From the NCBI GenBank assembly GCA_004519485.1, contig CP038117.1, positions 1 to 64,000 on the forward strand: a stretch of DNA of 64,000 bases, written 5' to 3'. This document shows positions 1-9,740 of this stretch, piece after piece. The stretch comes from Nannochloropsis oceanica (taxonomy: Eukaryota; Sar; Eustigmatophyceae; Eustigmatales; Monodopsidaceae). A program made the position numbers and the translations under genes. The notes under the pieces were generated by a model. It did not search any database. It worked only from the letters and a program-made list of their open reading frames with translations, and was not told the DNA's origin. The number at the start of each line of letters is the position of its first letter. Position 1 is the first letter of the stretch.

Positions 1-104
1 GGAGGGAGAGAGGGAGGGAGGGAGAGAGGGAGGGAGGGAGGGAGGGACGGGAGGGAGGGAGGGACGGAGGGAGGGAGGGACGGAGGGACGGAGGGAGGGA
101 GGAT
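1..104. repeat. (GGGA)n/(GGAGGGAC)n tract
   Basis: Continuous purine-rich GGGA repeats with scattered C, starting at the window edge and running up to the donor of the aminotransferase exon at 107. It is the left part of that gene's intron. Runs of three Gs at regular spacing could form G-quadruplexes on the plus strand. Confidence 0.9.
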
Positions 105-106
105 AC

Positions 107-1952
107 CTTGAGGTAGGGGGCGGCGGTGGCATAATCCCAGAAAGCCAAAGCTTTATATTTATGCAATAGTCCAGTGACTGCATCCACGTCGACGCATAAA
201 CCCGTGATGTTACTGGCGGCGGTGAAGGCACCCACCTGGGGGAGGGAGGGGGGAAGGGAGGAGAGAGATGAGTGGGCCAGGAGGATGGATGAAAGGAAAG
301 AGGGAGGAAGACGGGTGCGAGGAAGGGAAGGAGGGAGGAAGGGAGGGAGGGAGGAAGGGAGGGAGGGAGGGAGGGTAGGAAGACTATACCTTGAGGGGGC
401 GGTTGGCGTATTTGTGTAAGAGGCGCTCGAGCTGGACCAGGTCCACGCCCGTCCGAGGAGCGGCACGAATGGAGACCACCTGGGGCAGGAGGGGGGAGGG
501 AGGGGTAGGAGGTTAGATTGAATGGATGATAGGGCCACGATCCGTCAGGCAGTCTCGCCCTCTATCCCTCTCTATCTCTTTCCCTCCCTCCCTCCCTACC
601 TACCTACCTACCTACCTACCTACCTCTGCGACACTCTCTCGCCAGGGCAGAAGGTTGGAATGATGAGCGAAAGGGCCCGCAAACACGACGGGGCGATCGT
701 TGACAGGATCGGCCGAGGCAGGAAGGGGATGATTCAGATTGAGGACGTGGACCTGGGGAGGGAGGGAGGGAGGGAGGGAGGGAGGGAGGGAGGGAGGGAG
801 GGAGGGAGGGAGGGAGGGAAAGAATAAGGTCAGGGGAAATGTTAAAAGGGAGGAAGGAAAGATGTGAGGGAGGGAGGGGGAGGGAGGGAGGGAGCAGGGA
901 AGGAGGGAGGGAGGGAGCATGGAGGGAGGGAGGGAGGAAGGGAAAGACGCACCATTTTGTGGACCGCCGCTGTGCATCCGGAGCCGGTGAAGAGGATGAT
1001 GTCCTCAGCGGCCTTTCCAGTAACCCGAGCGTTCACTGATTCTGAAGGAGGGAGGGAAAGAAAGAGGGAGGGAGAGAGGGAGGGTCAGCGAGGAAGGGAG
1101 GAAGGGAGGGAGGGAGGAAGGGAGGGAGGGAAGAGAGAACCTACCGGCGATGATCTGGCGGGCCTCATGGCGATAGAGTGTGGTTTGCATGCCGGTGATG
1201 GAGGTGGTTGTGTGGGTATTACCGTAGAAGGGCATTACTTCCAGGCGTAGGAAGTCCTTTTGGGGGGGGGAAAGGGAAGTGTGCAAGAGGAAGGAGGGAG
1301 GGAGGGAGGGAGGGAGGGAAGGCAAGCACATGGGTGTTTGAAAAGGGACGACGATTTGAAACAGAAAGGTACTTCAGTCAGTCCATTGTCCCCTCTTTTT
1401 TATCCTTCCTCCCTCCGTCTCCCTCTCTCTCATCACTTACCTCGATGAAATGCAGCTGCCGGCCTGAGGCTGTCCAGTCTGCGTAAACAATCGGCTTATT
1501 CCCCCCCAAAGGGGAGTCGAATGGCTGGAAGCGCCCCACCAAGGAGTCCTGGATAGTGTTAATTGATTAATTGATTCGATTAATGTACGCACCAAAAAGG
1601 GACGTGGTGATCATTGGCTCGATTCATGCCAGAATGGACTCACTTGAATGCGTTGCAATAGCTCGGGGCGTCTATTATCCCGCTGCTGGCTTATCAAGGA
1701 GCCCTCCCGTTCTTTCTCCTCCAGCACCTGTCCAGATTACATGCAGGCGCGCGGACATGTTGGAAAACAATTTAAAGGTCAGAATAATTGATGGGACGTA
1801 CAGCGGCTTGTCTCCATCCTTCCTTTATGCCTCCCCACCCTCGTTACCTCGTAGAATTGACGATAGGAAATAGACGGGGTATTGGGTGGCTCGTCATTCC
1901 CTCCTCCGCCACCCCCTCGTCCCGCACCGTTGCCATTGCTGTCGCTTGTCAT
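107..1952 (-). CDS. Class V (PLP-dependent) aminotransferase, 3' part outside window
   Basis: Eight exons can be read on the minus strand: 1848-1952 (ATG), 1644-1727, 1441-1548, 1145-1256, 953-1041, 624-752, 390-479 and 107-235. All have GT donors, AG acceptors and continuous phase, giving 282 residues before the gene leaves the window. Recognisable class V aminotransferase / cysteine-desulfurase-like blocks occur in order: YADWTASGRQLHFIE near the start, MPFYGNTHTTTS, a TGSGCTAAVHK substrate/PLP loop, PVVFAGPFAHHSNLLPWRE, and AASNITG followed by FWDYATAAPY. The PLP-binding lysine would lie beyond the left edge. The family transfers amino groups or sulfur using pyridoxal phosphate. The exact substrate cannot be told. 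The first 35 residues are Gly/Asn-rich and look disordered rather than like a targeting peptide. The introns are mostly (GGGA)n tracts, read as CCCT on the coding strand. The family call is firm and the exon borders are good; specificity is unknown. Confidence 0.85.
755..820. repeat. (GGGA)n microsatellite inside an intron
   Basis: About sixteen perfect GGGA units lie directly beside the acceptor of the aminotransferase exon at 752. On the transcribed minus strand it reads CCCT, so the repeat itself forms the polypyrimidine tract of the splice acceptor. Similar tracts lie at about 235-245, 310-375, 880-940 and 1085-1130 in neighbouring introns. Confidence 0.9.
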
Positions 1953-2625
1953 TGTGGTGCTACTATCGTTGCCGAATGCTCGGCCCTTTCCACCGTGCGG
2001 ACCTTGTATCTAACGACGTGCTGATGATGAGTCAACTGGATGACAGGCTTCCAGAACGATTGGTCAAAAAGCCTTACTCGCTTACGTGCGCCAGGCCTGT
2101 AGTAAAACAAGATTGGTCATGTGGTAAGAGCCAGGTCAGTATCGAAAAGGGTTCCGAACAACAGATACATAGCGACGGCGGAGGTCAGGCAACGGTGTGC
2201 AGAAGGAAGGAACCGTTGATAACTGAGTGTTCCACGCACGACGCAAAGCAACTATTGTAGCACTGTGTATTCGCATTGTATGCCTTGCTCTCTCCTTCGT
2301 AGATGCTGCAGAGATATAACGTAGTCGTGTTAATGTCTGTAGGCGAAAAAAGGCAGATTTTTCCCTACATTTCTGTAAAGTGACCTTTCATCGTTGTCAT
2401 GTTCAACTGGGGGTGGTAAAATGGCAACACACAGCCATTGAAGGAAAATTGTGGAGGCAGTGTGGGGGAAAAGTGGTGAGATGGACGACGTTAGTTTGCC
2501 TGTCCAAATTATACATTCGTCTATCTCTGCCAATGCTAAAAACTTCGTACAGATCTTTTTTCTTCTCCTCTTCTTCCTTCTCCTTTTTTTTTTTTTTCCT
2601 CTTACTCCTTTTCCTCCACGACGAT
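1953..2625. other. Intergenic, 5' flank of the aminotransferase
   Basis: No coding exon recognised. It should hold the aminotransferase promoter and the 3' end of the next minus-strand gene. A long T-run near 2580-2600 reads as A-rich on the coding strand of that gene. ORFs here lack family features. Confidence 0.5.
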
Positions 2626-4838
2626 TTATCCTCTCTTCTCCTCTCCTTCCCCGTGCCCCACGGCCAAAGGTGGCGCAACGGCAGCATGTACCAGCAATAG
2701 CTCTGCCCTCTGTTTTGGTTCCTCCATCACCGTACTGATCATCGTAGAATGGGGCACCGAGACATCGCCGCCACCCTCCTCCCTCGTCCTTTCCTCTTTT
2801 CCTCCCCCAATAGCCCGCACCCGCGTAGTAAGCTTCCAGGGGGGATTGGAGGGAGAGGCCAGAGCAAGCAGTGCCCGGCGCACCCACGTTGTGTAAAAAA
2901 AAGGCTGGGCTGTCGTATGAAGGGTCTTGTGTCGCCTCTTCCCTCCCTCCCTCCCTCCCTTCCCATCAGCGTCAGCCTGAGCTTCCTCTACGAGTCGAGC
3001 GGCAGGAATATGTCCCACGAGGGGTTGAAGGCAGGCGTCCTTTACGCGCACACGTAGTTCTCGTCGTGGCAACGGTGAGAAGGAAGGAGAGGTGGAGGAA
3101 GAGGAGGAGAAGGAGGAGGAGGACGGGAGGGAGGAAGGGGCTGAGGAAGGGGGGTCGGCCACAAGCAAGATCAAGTCGCGGTACACCCATTTGTTTCCTC
3201 TTTCCTCTCTTCTGATATCCTCCCCTTCCTCCAACTCGCCCAAGGCATCCATCCTCGGTTTTGGTTTCACAAGCACAGCCGCCATCTCTCCCACTTCCGG
3301 CAGACACTGCTCCTCTCCCTCCCTCCCTCCCTCCCTCCCTCCCTCCCTCCCTCCCTCCTTCCCTCCTTCATCGGCAGGGATGTAGACACCGACCACCGCA
3401 CCCACCAGAACCAGGGGCTTGCCGGGTGCTCTAGGCGATAATGGCTCCTCCTTACCCTCTTGATCCTGATGATCCTCTTGTGGCGGGTACTGTTGCTGTT
3501 GCTGCTGCTGCTGCTCCTCCTGCTTCTGTGGTTCAGCGGTAGGAGCAGAAGGAAGAGTGGGAGGGGAAGCAGGTGGAGCAGATGGGAAAGGGGGAGGAGC
3601 GGAAGGATGCAACAGTACCCATGCCTCTCGCACCGTCTGCACTTTAACTCGCACCGACTCCATTTTTCTCCTCCTCTTTCTCCTAACCCCCTCTCGTTCC
3701 GTCCTCCGCCCCTCCTTGTCCTGCTCCCTCGTTCCCTCCACATACAGGCACGTCTTCGCCGTCTGCGTGGGGGCCATCATCCCCCCTGCCAACACTACAC
3801 ACCCCACATTCGACACAACAACCTGCACCTTCCCCCCTTCATCCTCCTCATCCTCCTCCTCCTCCATCATCTCCCCTAACTCCTCCTCCGCCTCCTCCTC
3901 CTCCTCCTCCTCCTCCCCCACCATCCTTCTCAACGCATCCCTCCTCTGTAACGCACATTCCAGCTGCCCCACCCCCTCCATCTCTTCCGGAAACTCTAAG
4001 ACATGGCCCACCCCTCTTGCATCCACCAGCTTAAAAACTATCACCCTCCCTCCCCCTCCATTCTGTTCCCCTCCTTCTCTTACTGCCCGAGTCCGCCACT
4101 GCCACTCACGCACTATCCCCCTCACTTCCCCATCCTCCCTCCCCACCATCAATCCTTCGTAACCCCCTCCACTCGATTCAATGTCAGCTCGCCCCCGAAG
4201 CTTTCCTTCGTAACCGCCACTTTTTTCCCTTCCTCCCCCTTCTCTTCCTCGTATTCCTCCTTCTCCTCCTCCTCCCACCATCGCCGTCGGGCGTCGAGCT
4301 GCCTGTCTTTCTCTATCTGCCTGACGCATGTCCTCCACCTCCTTCCAATGCCACAACGCTTCGGCCCTTGCCAACAGCGAACGGTACAGCTCCAACCGCT
4401 CTTCCCTATCTCCTTCCACTTCTCTACCCTGACACACAGCACGCTGCAGTAGGCGAGGAGCTTCGGCCCGGCTGGGGATGACTGTTAGTTGAGGTCGCCT
4501 TCCGGAGGCTTTGAACCCCTTCTCGCCCATAAAGCGATCTATCCCCACATGCGTGGCAAGGAGTAAATCTCCCTTGCGCAAGCGTCCGCCCGCCTCGTCC
4601 GCCAAGCGCTGGCCCCAGAGAGAGAGTTTGACGATGCTGCCTTCGTCTTGCAAATGGAGGGAGCGCAGGGACGACGTAAAAGTAGTTCCATCCCGTCGAC
4701 GGCATTCTAGAGTGCGGACCGAGTGGCCTTCCAAGGACGCCACAATGCCAAGAATGGCCTCCACGTGTGTGCCTTCGACGGGCTGGCGGACCAAGGCCGT
4801 CAGGCCCAGGCCGTGGTCGTACTGGCGCGATATTGCCA
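2626..4838 (-). CDS. OB-fold protein resembling RPA70/MEIOB/SHLD2
   Basis: A single open frame of about 737 codons; the 5' end is incomplete. The N-terminal 130 residues look like an RPA70-type OB fold: SIVKLSLWGQRLADEAGGRL, then KGDLLLATHVGIDRFMG and QLTVI, the strand order seen in RPA DBD-A, MEIOB and SHLD2. A second OB-like segment may lie in the last 150 residues, around YRDLILLVADPP and RRELRVRVKDACLQPLVGH. The middle is low-complexity Glu, Gly and Gln. The frame has no ATG before the OB fold, so an upstream exon is needed. An acceptor at 4839-4840 and a possible 22-bp exon at 4897-4918 keep phase, giving ALARPES in front of VAISRQYDHG. The true start was not resolved. Family members bind single-stranded DNA in replication, recombination or repair. 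Assignment to a subfamily is inference. Confidence 0.55.
3313..3368. repeat. (CCCT)n tract within the OB-fold gene
   Basis: About eleven CCCT units. On the coding strand the run reads GGGA and is translated as repeated Gly-Gly-Arg-Glu within the low-complexity middle of the OB-fold protein. It could instead be a retained intron, because GGGA tracts elsewhere in this window are intronic. Confidence 0.7.
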
Positions 4839-4918
4839 CTGCGGTTAAGGATCAAGAGGGTAAACGGGCTGTGTGGACTGACGCGGCGGTTGGTACCACT
4901 CTCAGGTCTGGCCAAGGC

Positions 4919-5534
4919 CTTTAAAATGTGGGGGAGAATGGAAAATGAGAGAGATCATGAGGCGCGGTGCGATGTACCCCGTGGGGACAGGGCCACTGAC
5001 AGACGTAAAATAAACTGTCTGCCGGGAGCCGAAGCTACTCGGTCATCGGCCAAACGGCCTGCCGACGCGATGCCTCTTTTTAAATTAAAAAAAAAAGCAA
5101 CGTACAGTCCATAGGTATGTTGTTGAGAGGGAGAACTAGCGAGACTAAAAGGAGTTCGAAACGCTGCTGAACACTGCAGTCTTAGTGCTGATGCAACCAC
5201 GGCCAGCAGCAGATACTTTGACATGTTTTTAACCTCCTACCCCCTCCCTCCAGAAGAAAAAAAACAAGTTAGAGCTGCAAAATTACTTGTAGCTTGAAGG
5301 CTACCGTGTTCTTTTATCTCTTTTTGATTAATTTTTACGTGCATATTTCCTGACAAAAATATCTTTTCGGTGTAGGCTATCTCAAAGCACCTCTTTTTTT
5401 CCTCCTTGCTCGTTCGCCATTCCATCGCACTGTCTTTCCACTTCCTTGCATGCACACAATGCTTTTATCACAGCTACTTCAAGCTCTCATCCTGACACCC
5501 AATTATTGAGCTCCTATCAATTAAACATGCAAAC
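4919..5534. other. Possible 5' exons of the OB-fold gene, then spacer
   Basis: On the minus strand an ATG at 5224 opens MSKYLLLAVVASALRLQCSA followed by AFRTPF, a classic signal peptide with a Ala-Ala-Phe junction like that of stramenopile plastid proteins. A GTACGT donor follows near 5109. I could not connect it in phase to the exon at 4897-4918, so its gene is uncertain. 5225-5534 is AT-rich and shows nothing else. Confidence 0.3.
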
Positions 5535-6672
5535 ATGAAAATAAACACACGGACGATGATGGGCAGGCTGTTGAAGGCATGTGACGAGCGCCTTATGAGG
5601 CAGTACCTCGTGGAAGGAGGGGGCTTTTTTCGTGACACCGATGCCCTAGAAGATGACGAAGGGCTCGAAGAAAAAGGTGTTGACTTAGAATTTGTAGAAG
5701 ATGGGATGGTGGAGGAGGGGGAGTACAACTACTCTGGATTCGACGAGCTAGCCGTTCGAATGGCGGTGCTTTCCCGTCAGACCTGCCCAGAGGACTATGC
5801 CTGTCCCGTCGCTCACCCCTATCACCCTCTGAACATGAGTTTGTACGATCGCACCGCTGTGTTTGGCGTGGGGACAGCCCCGCACCTGTTTGGGAACAGC
5901 GTCATGCACCTGGACCGGGAGCGGCTGAGACGTGTGTTGGACATCCACCGATACCGAAATATGGGCCGGGAGCCTTCGCAGACCTTGCTGAGGGAGCAGG
6001 ATTTGGGACAGGGGTCGTTTGGGTGGGTGTTCAAGGTGGGGAAGAAGCAGCAATATTGCCAAGAGGTGGCTGTGAAGGCGGCACCGCTCGCAAATACCTC
6101 GTGGACGGAGGAGGCTTTCTTTGATACGGAGGGCATCGTCTGGGCAGGGGTAATGGAGATGATGGCATTGAAACGCGCCCTTCTGCACAACGTTTCGGCC
6201 GTTGTCAAGATTTTGGGCGTGGCGGTAGAGGAGGGGTACCTTTTGATTGCGCTTGAATTTGCACCCAACGGGACGATGGGCAGGCTAGTGAAGGCTTGTA
6301 ACGAGCGCCTCGTGAGGCAGTACGGCCTTCAGATGCTAAAAATCGTGGAAGATCTTAACGCAAGCGGAATCGTCCACAGGGACATGAAGCCTGAAAACTT
6401 TCTTTTGGACGAAAGTTGGCGAGCCGTAGCGGCTGATTTCGGCCTCGCGCACGTCAACAAGGAGGAAGGACAAGGCGCGCACGGAGAGGTCGAGGGCACC
6501 AGAGCTGGACGGAAAGACTGTACACACGTACATATCCGACCTGGCTTGTAGGGAAAACGATGGTTGCCTTAACGTTGAGCCATGAGCATGTAGATTTGAC
6601 CCGAGAGGTGATAATTCGCAAGCTAATTGGGTCGTCGTGGTCACAAGGGAGGCAGGAGGTAATGTGACAGAA
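5535..6672 (+). pseudogene. Mosaic, truncated copy of the neighbouring protein kinase
   Basis: An intact frame of 338 codons (5535-6551) carries the kinase front half: LGQGSFGWVFK glycine loop, VAVKAA lysine, HRDMKPENFLLD catalytic loop and DFGLAHVN. From about 5634 to 6460 its protein is almost identical to that of the minus-strand gene at 6699-9740. Beyond 6460 the homology continues to about 6672 but is strongly diverged, shifts frame, has lost the activation-loop stretch before the APE motif, and ends at a stop at 6551. The C-lobe is therefore missing. Its first 33 codons are scrambled: a diverged copy of the MGRLVKACNERLVRQY segment is followed by the NTSWTEEAFF region read in another frame. 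It is tail to tail with the intact gene. It could still yield RNA antisense to the intact gene. Calling it a pseudogene is inference from the lost C-lobe. Confidence 0.7.
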
Positions 6673-6698
6673 GGTGGAGCGGGGGAAGCTTAGCCACC

Positions 6699-9600
6699 CT
6701 ACGCCCCCACCACCATTTCTTCTACCCAATCCACTTTTTCTGGCAGCACCCACGTCTTCTCCACTTTGCTCGTCGACGGACGTTTCTCGGGGTTGTCATC
6801 AAGCAGGTCCCATATTACTTCCAGCCCTCCCTGCGACCATTTCAACCTTATTAGGTTACGGATGATCATCTCTCGAGTCATATCCACATATCCATAACCT
6901 AGTACCAAGGCAACCATCGTCTTTCCGACAGAATACAGATCACATTTATACGTGTATACAGTCTTTCCGTCCAGCTCTGGTGCTCTAAACCCATTCGTCC
7001 CTGCCTGGCTTGGAGGAATCTCACCCGCGGGCCCTCCCTCCTCGTTGACGTGCGCGAGGCCGAAATCAGCCGCTACGGCTCGCCAACTTTCGTCCAAAAG
7101 AAAGTTTTCAGGCTTCATGTCCCTGTGGACGATTCCGCTTGCGTTAAGATCTTCCACGATTTTTAGCATCTGAAGGCCGTACTGCCTCACGAGGCGCTCG
7201 TTACAAGCCTTCACTAGCCTGCCCATCGTCCCGTTGGGTGCAAATTCAAGCGCAATCAAAAGGTACCCCTCCTCTACCGCCACGCCCAAAATCTTGACAA
7301 CGGCCGAAACGTTGTGCAGAAGGGCGCGTTTCAATGCCATCATCTCCATTACCCCTGCCCAGACGATGCCCTCCGTATCAAAGAAAGCCTCCTCCGTCCA
7401 CGAGGTATTTGCGAGCGGTGCCGCCTTCACAGCCACCTCTTGGCAATATTGCTGCTTCTTCCCCACCTTGAACACCCACCCAAACGACCCCTGTCCCAAA
7501 TCCTGCTCCCTCAGCAAGGTCTGCGAAGGCTCCCGGCCCATATTTCGGTATCGGTGGATGTCCAACACACGTCTCAGCCGCTCCCGGTCCAGGTGCATGA
7601 CGCTGTTCCCAAACAGGTGCGGGGCTGTCCCCACGCCAAACACAGCGGTGCGATCGTACAAACTCATGTTCAGAGGGTGATAGGGGTGAGCGACGGGACA
7701 GGCATAGTCCTCTGGGCAAGTCTGACGGGAAAGCACCGCCATTCGAACGGCTAGCTCGTCGAATCCAGAGTAGTTGTACTCCCCCTCCTCCACCATCCCA
7801 TCTTCTACAAATTCTAAGTCATCACCTTTTTCTTCGAGCCCTTCTTCATCTTCTAGGGCATCGGTGTCACGAGTTGGGGGACCCCGGGCGTATCTTACGA
7901 TCTCCTCCTCCTCCTCCTCCTCTACCACAACCACGCACACCTCCTCCTCCTTCTGCTTTCCCACCTTAATGGCATCAGCGGAATAGTCGGCGGCAACTCC
8001 AGGTGTGGATAAACCAGGAGGGGGAAGGAGAATGAAGTCTTTCTTGGCCTCATTGCCTGCAGAAAGTCTCGGAGCGGTGGTGTTCCACGAGCGATCAGTC
8101 ATATCGTCAGGAAAAGCGGCAGCAACTGTAGCAGCCGCAAAAGCACGCGCCATCTCAAGCAACTCCAATCCTGGCGGCCGCGGCAGCGAGAGCAAGACCT
8201 CAGTTGCTGCTGACAACGCTACCGCCGAAACCGTGCCAGGCTGGGTTATCTCCACGTCTGAAATGTTGGGGATATAATCAAAGCCGGGAGGAGGGTGGAG
8301 GGGTGGTGTTATGAAGGCCACTATGGGCGTGCCAGGGCGGATGACGATGGGGGCTGCTGCTCCCTCCACCGCTACTGCGGTTGCTGCTCCTGTTGCGCCT
8401 GCTCCTGCTCTTGCGACTCCTGCTCCTGCGACTTCCGCTGCTGGTACTACTGCTATTGTTGCATTCCTTTCTACCTGTCGACGTCGAAGATGCCGGAGGA
8501 CATAGAGGGGATAGACCTCTTCTCCTTGCTCTTCAACAGGCAGATCGCGAAACGCCGTTTCCACCACATCCAGGCCAAACATTAACATGGCATCAGGCTC
8601 CTCCATCACCTTGACCGGGCCCTCCTCCCCTTCCCGCTCAACAGCAGCTTCCACTTCCCCCCCCAATACAACTATTCCTCCTTCTTGGCCTGTCGTTCGA
8701 TCCTCCAACACCTCCTGACCCTGCCCGAGCAAGGTGAACCAAGCGACGGGCGCTCGTGGCATGGAGGACGAATGCTGCTGCAACGGCTCCAGCTTGTCCA
8801 TGTTCTCCTCGCTGTCACTGCTATTATGGCTGGTGGAAGGCGAGGTAGATATGAGGGCAAGCGCATTTCCGCCACCAAACAGTAAGGAGGGGCTGTAAGT
8901 TGGAGAAGCTGGTAGAAGGAGCTCGCCAGTACGTGGCGAGACCGACATCTGCACCGGCTCCTCTTCCTTCTCCTTGGACGGTTCTTCCTCCTCATCGTCT
9001 GCTTCAGCCTTCAACATGTCCTTAGAAAAATGCACGACTGGAAATGTTCCTGTCGCCGCGGTCTTCGCAGAGGGAGACCCACCCGCCGTGCTAGATCGGA
9101 AACGACCCATCTGCAAGTCCTTCCCTCCCTCCCCCTCCACTTTAAGTACCGCGCTGGTCTGGTGGGCACTGTCGTCCAAGATCGGTGCAATGACAGTGGT
9201 GGTGGTGGTGGTGATCACCTCAATGGCTGAGGAAGAGAAATAGGGTAGCTCAATCCAGAGTTGATAGGCGCTCAAATCGCTCCAGACCCTGCTAGAGATG
9301 GAAAGCGTAAGGGGAACGACGTCCTCGAGGGCGGGTGGGATGAGCGCGATTGGGGTAATAGGCTCTGCATCGTCCATCTTAGGCAGGACGAGGGAGTATG
9401 GCACATGGACCGTGGGGACATTGGGCCCTACGGCGAGTGTGCCTTGCTCCAAGTACTCGTCCTCGTCCTTGTCGATGTCGATGGATCCTCCACAGAAGCA
9501 GCACTGCCCAAAGAAAGACAGGGTCTTCAAGATAGTAAGAATTCTTGACGAAATGGTGACAGGCGAGATTGTTATCTGGGTGGTGGTGGCATGATCCCTT

Positions 9601-9740
9601 TCAAGGAGGGGTGTGAGGGTGCCGCGGGAGGCGAGCGGGAGGATTTGGTGGGATTTCTGTGCGTGATGATCACATGCTTTCAAGCAGCGTCCGCCAAACC
9701 CACCCCGACACACCCGCATACCACATATACTGTGGGACAT
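6699..9740 (-). CDS. Protein kinase with long low-complexity N-terminal half
   Basis: A 1013-residue open frame from an ATG at 9740. The kinase domain fills about residues 735-1005: glycine loop LGQGSFGWVFK near 743, VAVKAA lysine, HRDMKPENFLLD near 871, DFGLAHV near 892, GFRAPELDG (APE) near 918, and DLYSVGKTMVALVLG in the F helix. All catalytic residues are present. It should be an active Ser/Thr-type kinase; no specific family was recognised. Upstream, residues 600-735 hold acidic stretches and a block with CPVAHPYHPLNMSLYD shared with the inverted copy. The first 600 residues are Pro, Ala, Val and Glu-rich, probably disordered. An Ala/Gly-rich insert reads VPAAEVAGAGVARAGAG. No intron is needed. 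The start is the first ATG, but later ones such as that at about residue 120 are possible. Gene-duplicate evidence lies at 5535-6672. Confidence 0.75.
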   Translation of the reverse strand: MSHSICGMRVCRGGFGGRCLKACDHHAQKSHQILPLASRGTLTPLLERDHATTTQITISPVTISSRILTILKTLSFFGQCCFCGGSIDIDKDEDEYLEQGTLAVGPNVPTVHVPYSLVLPKMDDAEPITPIALIPPALEDVVPLTLSISSRVWSDLSAYQLWIELPYFSSSAIEVITTTTTTVIAPILDDSAHQTSAVLKVEGEGGKDLQMGRFRSSTAGGSPSAKTAATGTFPVVHFSKDMLKAEADDEEEEPSKEKEEEPVQMSVSPRTGELLLPASPTYSPSLLFGGGNALALISTSPSTSHNSSDSEENMDKLEPLQQHSSSMPRAPVAWFTLLGQGQEVLEDRTTGQEGGIVVLGGEVEAAVEREGEEGPVKVMEEPDAMLMFGLDVVETAFRDLPVEEQGEEVYPLYVLRHLRRRQVERNATIAVVPAAEVAGAGVARAGAGATGAATAVAVEGAAAPIVIRPGTPIVAFITPPLHPPPGFDYIPNISDVEITQPGTVSAVALSAATEVLLSLPRPPGLELLEMARAFAAATVAAAFPDDMTDRSWNTTAPRLSAGNEAKKDFILLPPPGLSTPGVAADYSADAIKVGKQKEEEVCVVVVEEEEEEEIVRYARGPPTRDTDALEDEEGLEEKGDDLEFVEDGMVEEGEYNYSGFDELAVRMAVLSRQTCPEDYACPVAHPYHPLNMSLYDRTAVFGVGTAPHLFGNSVMHLDRERLRRVLDIHRYRNMGREPSQTLLREQDLGQGSFGWVFKVGKKQQYCQEVAVKAAPLANTSWTEEAFFDTEGIVWAGVMEMMALKRALLHNVSAVVKILGVAVEEGYLLIALEFAPNGTMGRLVKACNERLVRQYGLQMLKIVEDLNASGIVHRDMKPENFLLDESWRAVAADFGLAHVNEEGGPAGEIPPSQAGTNGFRAPELDGKTVYTYKCDLYSVGKTMVALVLGYGYVDMTREMIIRNLIRLKWSQGGLEVIWDLLDDNPEKRPSTSKVEKTWVLPEKVDWVEEMVVGA

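Noticed and set aside
2626-2900. An intron near the C-terminus of the OB-fold frame
   Set aside because: Possible GT and AG sites exist, but the frame stays open to its stop and no family landmark decides.
7234-7754. Two plus-strand frames of about 147 codons inside the kinase gene
   Set aside because: Antisense shadows of the kinase coding sequence; they recur at 5748-6268 on the other strand because the DNA is duplicated.
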